A stretch of 36,835 nucleotides of DNA from Candidatus Auribacterota bacterium (GTDB lineage: Bacteria; Auribacterota; Tritonobacteria; UBA1439). This document shows positions 34,089 to 36,835 of the stretch, piece by piece. The stretch spans positions 1 to 36,835 of the forward strand of contig JAPLCW010000103.1 in NCBI GenBank assembly GCA_026392015.1, in the 5' to 3' direction. The notes under the pieces were generated by a model. That model was given only the letters and a program-made list of their open reading frames with translations. It did no database searches and was not told where the DNA came from. Each line of letters opens with the position of its first letter. Position 1 is the stretch's first letter. Both the position numbers and the translations under genes were made by a program.

Positions 34089-35573
34089 TCATATGTGGGA
34101 GGATGCTGCGTCTTCTGCCATGACGCCCTTTTTTCCGCCACCTGGGCTTTCCGTATTCCACCTGAGAGAAAGGTACAAAGTGATGAACACGATTGCAGAA
34201 CTCCATCCGGCTGCAAGTGGCCAGGTGAAGCGGCTCTTGCGTATGAATGAGGGGACAAACTTGATAAGCGGATACAGCGAGGGATAGTTATTGATGATGT
34301 GCCGATGACGGTAAAGGAACGTAGGGTATGCGGCACCGATATAGCCGAAGAGTAAGCTGAGAAAGAGCAGGAGCGCAAAGAATGTCAGGAATAACCTGCC
34401 GGGTCTTCTCGATAGCGCGTAGCACATCGCGCCCGCAAGGAGTGGGGCGGGCGCTACCATGTAGCGCGGCGGGGGAGCGAATCCACCCCACCAGAAGACG
34501 AAGTTCGCCCCGGAAAGATAAATGCTCGCCACGATCACCGTGAGCCAGACGCCGATGAAACGCTGCTCGCGAACCAGAAGGAAAAGCCCCGTCAGCGAAA
34601 GAATATAGATCGGCGACCAGGTCAGTATCCCGTGCCCCCTGTCCAGAATGATTCCGAAAAATCCATCCAACACGCCACGGCTGAAGAACCACCGCTTCCC
34701 GAAATTCTGGTAGACATATCCTGCCGCCGGATTGATTGTCCCGAATGCGCGGTACTGATAGAGGAAAAAGAGGGCGAGGGACCCGAGGAGCGGAATAAAC
34801 GGCCACCAGTGGCGGAGACGCACTCGCCGTTCCTCCGGCGGAGGATACAGAATCATGAGCACTATGAGAGCGAACGCGGGAAGGAAAAAACGGAACGAAA
34901 GCCACGGGAGAAACGCGGCACCCAGGATGGCGAACAGGCGAGGGAGTGAGCGGGTGTGAGGACCGGGGAGCGAAGGGGAAACGGCGAAGAGTGAATGGCG
35001 GAGCGCATAGAGGATCAGGAGTGCTGCCGGAAGCTCCGGATAAATGAGGTTGGAATAGAAGAGAAGCGGGGGCGTAAGAATTGTTGCGGCGGTGGCGAGG
35101 AGCGAGGGCCACCGGCTGCGGGAGCCTGCCAGACGGGAAAGTTCCGCGCAGAGGAGATAGATATTGACGGCAAGCAGCGCCGCGACGAAGTTGAGAAAGA
35201 GACAGACGGCGACACGGGGCGCGAGAGGCCCATAGAGGCCGATGGCGTAGGCAGGCGCGAGCAGTATCGCAAGGCCCGGAGTATGTATCGAGTAAATCTC
35301 TTTCCGATCGAGGTCACGCCGCGCTGCGTGCCCATCCGCCGTTTCAAAGCCGAAAACGATGCCATCCCTGTGCACGCGGTTGTTGTAGAGGTTGAAATCG
35401 AAATCATTGACAAGGCTGTGCGTCAGTAATAAATATGCCGGTTCATCCCCCGAGAGATATCGTGCCTGGGCCGGACCTGTCGCATCCAGCCTTACGAACC
35501 GGGAGCGCTCCCACGAAAAGACGGAGAAGGAAACGAGAAAAATCCCTAACAGCAACAACGCGTTGTGTCTCAT
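34089..35573 (-). CDS. GT-C-type integral membrane protein (putative glycosyltransferase)
   Basis: The 494-residue protein has about ten hydrophobic segments. After the first helix it carries an SGDEPAYLLLTHSL motif followed by a DFDFNLYNN stretch, as in a group of GT-C-like proteins using polyprenyl-phosphate sugars, where the Asp-Glu pair in the first periplasmic loop is functional. Donor and acceptor are unknown. It is a single minus-strand gene convergent with DUF1634, 55 bp away, with no obvious terminator between them. Confidence 0.8.
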   Translation of the reverse strand: MRHNALLLLGIFLVSFSVFSWERSRFVRLDATGPAQARYLSGDEPAYLLLTHSLVNDFDFNLYNNRVHRDGIVFGFETADGHAARRDLDRKEIYSIHTPGLAILLAPAYAIGLYGPLAPRVAVCLFLNFVAALLAVNIYLLCAELSRLAGSRSRWPSLLATAATILTPPLLFYSNLIYPELPAALLILYALRHSLFAVSPSLPGPHTRSLPRLFAILGAAFLPWLSFRFFLPAFALIVLMILYPPPEERRVRLRHWWPFIPLLGSLALFFLYQYRAFGTINPAAGYVYQNFGKRWFFSRGVLDGFFGIILDRGHGILTWSPIYILSLTGLFLLVREQRFIGVWLTVIVASIYLSGANFVFWWGGFAPPPRYMVAPAPLLAGAMCYALSRRPGRLFLTFFALLLFLSLLFGYIGAAYPTFLYRHRHIINNYPSLYPLIKFVPSFIRKSRFTWPLAAGWSSAIVFITLYLSLRWNTESPGGGKKGVMAEDAASSHI

Positions 35574-36164
35574 GAGGTTTAGCTCTGCCGGGAAAGCACC
35601 CCTGTGCCGGAGGGCATTTTATCATAATGCGAAAGCAAATTAGGCTCTCTTTCGCTTTGTGTGGGTACCTTACGTTACCGCTCAATGTTTAAACCGCGGA
35701 TTGGGCGGATTGCGCGGATTCTTGTTTTATGGTTCTCTTGCCCTTTGTGTGGATCACTTTATCTATTCTCTCCCCTCTGTGAAGGGGGAGGTTAGGAAGG
35801 GGGTGCTCAACCCCTCGCCAGAGGCGAGCGTGCGTGAGGCTTATCCCTGCCTGCGAGCAGGCAGGCGCCTCCGGTGGATGGAGGGACAGGGTGAGAGTAT
35901 TCTAATTTTCTGTAACCGACGCAGTACTGCAGGAGCCAATATTTCCTAAGGTAATGCCTCAATTATACTTGGGACTGCTGACTTTGTTCGGACATACAGA
36001 TTTTATTATAACCACCTATAAACACTGTGGGAGCGGCTTCCAGCCGCGATAATCGGGGCAAGATGCCCCTCCCACAATTGAATAACGTAAAACAATTTGT
36101 GTCCATCCGTGGTTTATCTATCCCTGTATAACTGATGCCTTACTTCCTAAGCTGATATTTCCTT
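35574..36164. other. intergenic region with dispersed repeats
   Basis: About 35640-35675 and 35726-35800 carry the GGTTCTCTT...TTTGTGTGG...GAAGGGGGAGGTTAGG block also found at 2996-3231. A single CCGCGGATT arm lies at 35694-35722. A GAGGCGAGCG...CCTGCGAGCAGGCAGG hairpin lies near 35821-35870. The stretch 35950-36147 is the dispersed repeat listed separately. No gene is visible. Confidence 0.65.
35950..36147. repeat. full copy of a dispersed repeat
   Basis: Its first 100 bp match about 166-272 in inverted orientation. Its ends match 14423-14464 and 14624-14706 in direct orientation, where the middle has been lost with a MITE insertion. It ends 18 bp before the -35 of the tRNA promoter. Confidence 0.75.
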
Positions 36165-36192
36165 TTGACGTCTAGAGAGGTCGTGTTATAAT
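36165..36192 (+). promoter_or_regulatory. promoter of the initiator tRNA
   Basis: TTGACG (36165-36170) and a perfect TATAAT (36187-36192) are separated by 16 bp. The start would be near 36199, about 20 bases before the tRNA. Confidence 0.8.
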
Positions 36193-36219
36193 GCGGCTTG
36201 CAGTTAGCGAAGATACTGA

Positions 36220-36296
36220 TGCGGGGTGGAGCAGCCAGGAAGCTCGTCAGGCTCATAACCTGAAGGTCGCTGGTTCGAATCCAGCCCCCGCTACCA
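36220..36296 (+). tRNA. initiator tRNA-fMet (CAT)
   Basis: The 77-nt tRNA has anticodon CAT in TCAGG-CTCATAA-CCTGA, an A11:U24 D-stem pair, a U1/U72 non-pair at the top of the acceptor and an encoded CCA. The unpaired 1-72 and A11:U24 mark it as the initiator. The three G:C pairs normal in the anticodon stem are only two here, since position 29:41 is A:U. It is followed at once by a strong terminator. Confidence 0.93.
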
Positions 36297-36300
36297 AAAT

Positions 36301-36334
36301 CAAAGGCCGGAACCAACGTTCCGGCCTTTGTTTT
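36301..36334 (+). terminator. intrinsic terminator after tRNA-fMet
   Basis: CAAAGGCCGGAAC and GTTCCGGCCTTTG form a perfect 13-bp stem with a CAAC loop, followed by TTTT. Confidence 0.92.
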
Positions 36335-36747
36335 AGCGGGTTCCAGGCCATTTGCCCATTTTTACCACCCCTCCCTGAAACACCCCGAACATCCTGAAAA
36401 ACGACGAACAAAAACCCACACATCAACCCACACACTTTTCCCCCGGTTTTATCCCCTTCGCGTCGTCCAGATCACACATACACTTCGGACACTTGATTCT
36501 GACTTTAATGCAATAACAAAATAGTTATTCCCCTCGGATGGGAAGCTTGCCCTGTCTATAACTTCGAGGGTTATCAAGGAGAGTGAAGCCGAAGGGAGGG
36601 CTATGCGAGGTTTAGCTCATAGAAATCTAATTGTCGCTGCAAACCGTCCGAACCGTATGTAGGGCGCAGTGAATAAGGGTGTGAAAACAGCTTCAGGGTC
36701 AGACCTTAACTATACACTGAGATGAGCATAGTTGATATAGTGCGAGC
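36335..36747. other. region between the tRNA terminator and the transposase remnant
   Basis: No supported gene is visible. The first 150 bases are C- and A-rich. About 36530-36680 has several short complementary segments that could fold, but no RNA family is recognised. A GGGTCAGACCTTAAC word at 36697-36711 resembles sequence often seen upstream of RAYT transposases. Confidence 0.5.
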
Positions 36748-36835
36748 ATGGCAAAGTTGCTGAGAATTGAATATCCAGAGCATGATAATACGTCAAAAGG
36801 TGCGGGAATGAGCGGGGGAGGATATTCAGAGACGA
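36748..36835 (+). pseudogene. REP-associated tyrosine transposase (RAYT) N-terminal remnant, frameshifted
   Basis: The ATG at 36748 opens with MAKLLRIEYP, the usual start of RAYT (Y1-type, REP-associated) transposases. The expected continuation, a YHVTSRGNE-type motif, is lost in that frame. From about 36789 another frame reads YVKRCGNERGRIFRD, which fits the next RAYT segment with changes. A frameshift and substitutions therefore break the gene within its first 25 codons. The window ends here, so the rest is not seen. Confidence 0.65.

Noticed and set aside
36253..36435. 60-codon minus-strand frame ending in GAGFEPATFRL
   Set aside because: That ending is the reverse translation of the tRNA 3' half, a well-known annotation artefact.
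36500..36740. Possible group II intron or structured RNA
   Set aside because: Some complementary segments exist, but no domain V hairpin or other defining motif could be identified by eye.

Overview
The window comes from a GC-rich (by eye about 55-60%) diderm bacterium. LolA-like and OmpH/Skp-like envelope proteins, several lipoproteins with lipoboxes and bacterial tRNAs support this. The gene mix (MoxR/DUF58/VWA operon, MetX-MetW, Aquifex-type aconitase, HD-GYP sensors) together with abundant intergenic repeats is typical of uncultured lineages known from metagenomes. I cannot name the phylum from sequence alone.

Layout. 341-10878 (minus strand) is one operon: a glycine-zipper lipoprotein, a 984-residue membrane-anchored low-complexity repeat protein, a MoxR AAA+ ATPase, a DUF58 protein, a BatA-like VWA protein and a large protein with two VWA domains around a GATase-like fold. 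It looks like a MoxR-centred envelope or complex-assembly system. 11422-14365 holds two tandem paralogous membrane sensors; the first has an intact HD-GYP c-di-GMP phosphodiesterase domain and the second has lost its GYP motif. 14903-16679 is metX-metW (methionine biosynthesis), followed by an unassigned nucleotidyltransferase-fold protein. 17909-25937 is a run of single genes: an amidohydrolase, a TIM-barrel epimerase-like protein, a CooC-like ATPase, a LolA-like periplasmic protein, an HTH-HNH protein, a small lipoprotein, an MFS transporter, an isochorismatase-fold hydrolase and a winged-helix protein. 26305-28771 pairs aconitase with an OmpH-like lipoprotein. 28952-35573 carries a small coiled-coil ORF, a DUF6884-like protein, tRNA-Leu(CAG), a two-TM potassium channel with an RCK domain, a TauE/SafE-DUF1634 pair and a GT-C-type membrane protein. 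An initiator tRNA with a strong promoter and terminator lies near the right end, and a broken RAYT transposase runs off the edge.

The non-coding DNA is the most unusual part. There is a family of about 140-160 bp elements with GTAATGG terminal inverted repeats; three copies have perfect 8-bp target-site duplications, which is the signature of IS66-type MITEs. A dispersed repeat occurs inverted at the two ends of the window, and a third copy at 14.4-14.7 kb is interrupted by one of these MITEs. Most intergenic gaps hold long imperfect palindromes whose arms are built from reiterated short words. A tandem array of about 43-45 bp units built on GCCGGGCCTTCAG-type hairpins precedes the potassium channel.

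No CRISPR array, rRNA, prophage or complete transposase was seen. No single locus is clearly a new defence or metabolic system. The best candidates for something undescribed are the repeat protein in the MoxR operon, the paired intact/degenerate HD-GYP sensors and the palindrome/MITE repeat landscape.
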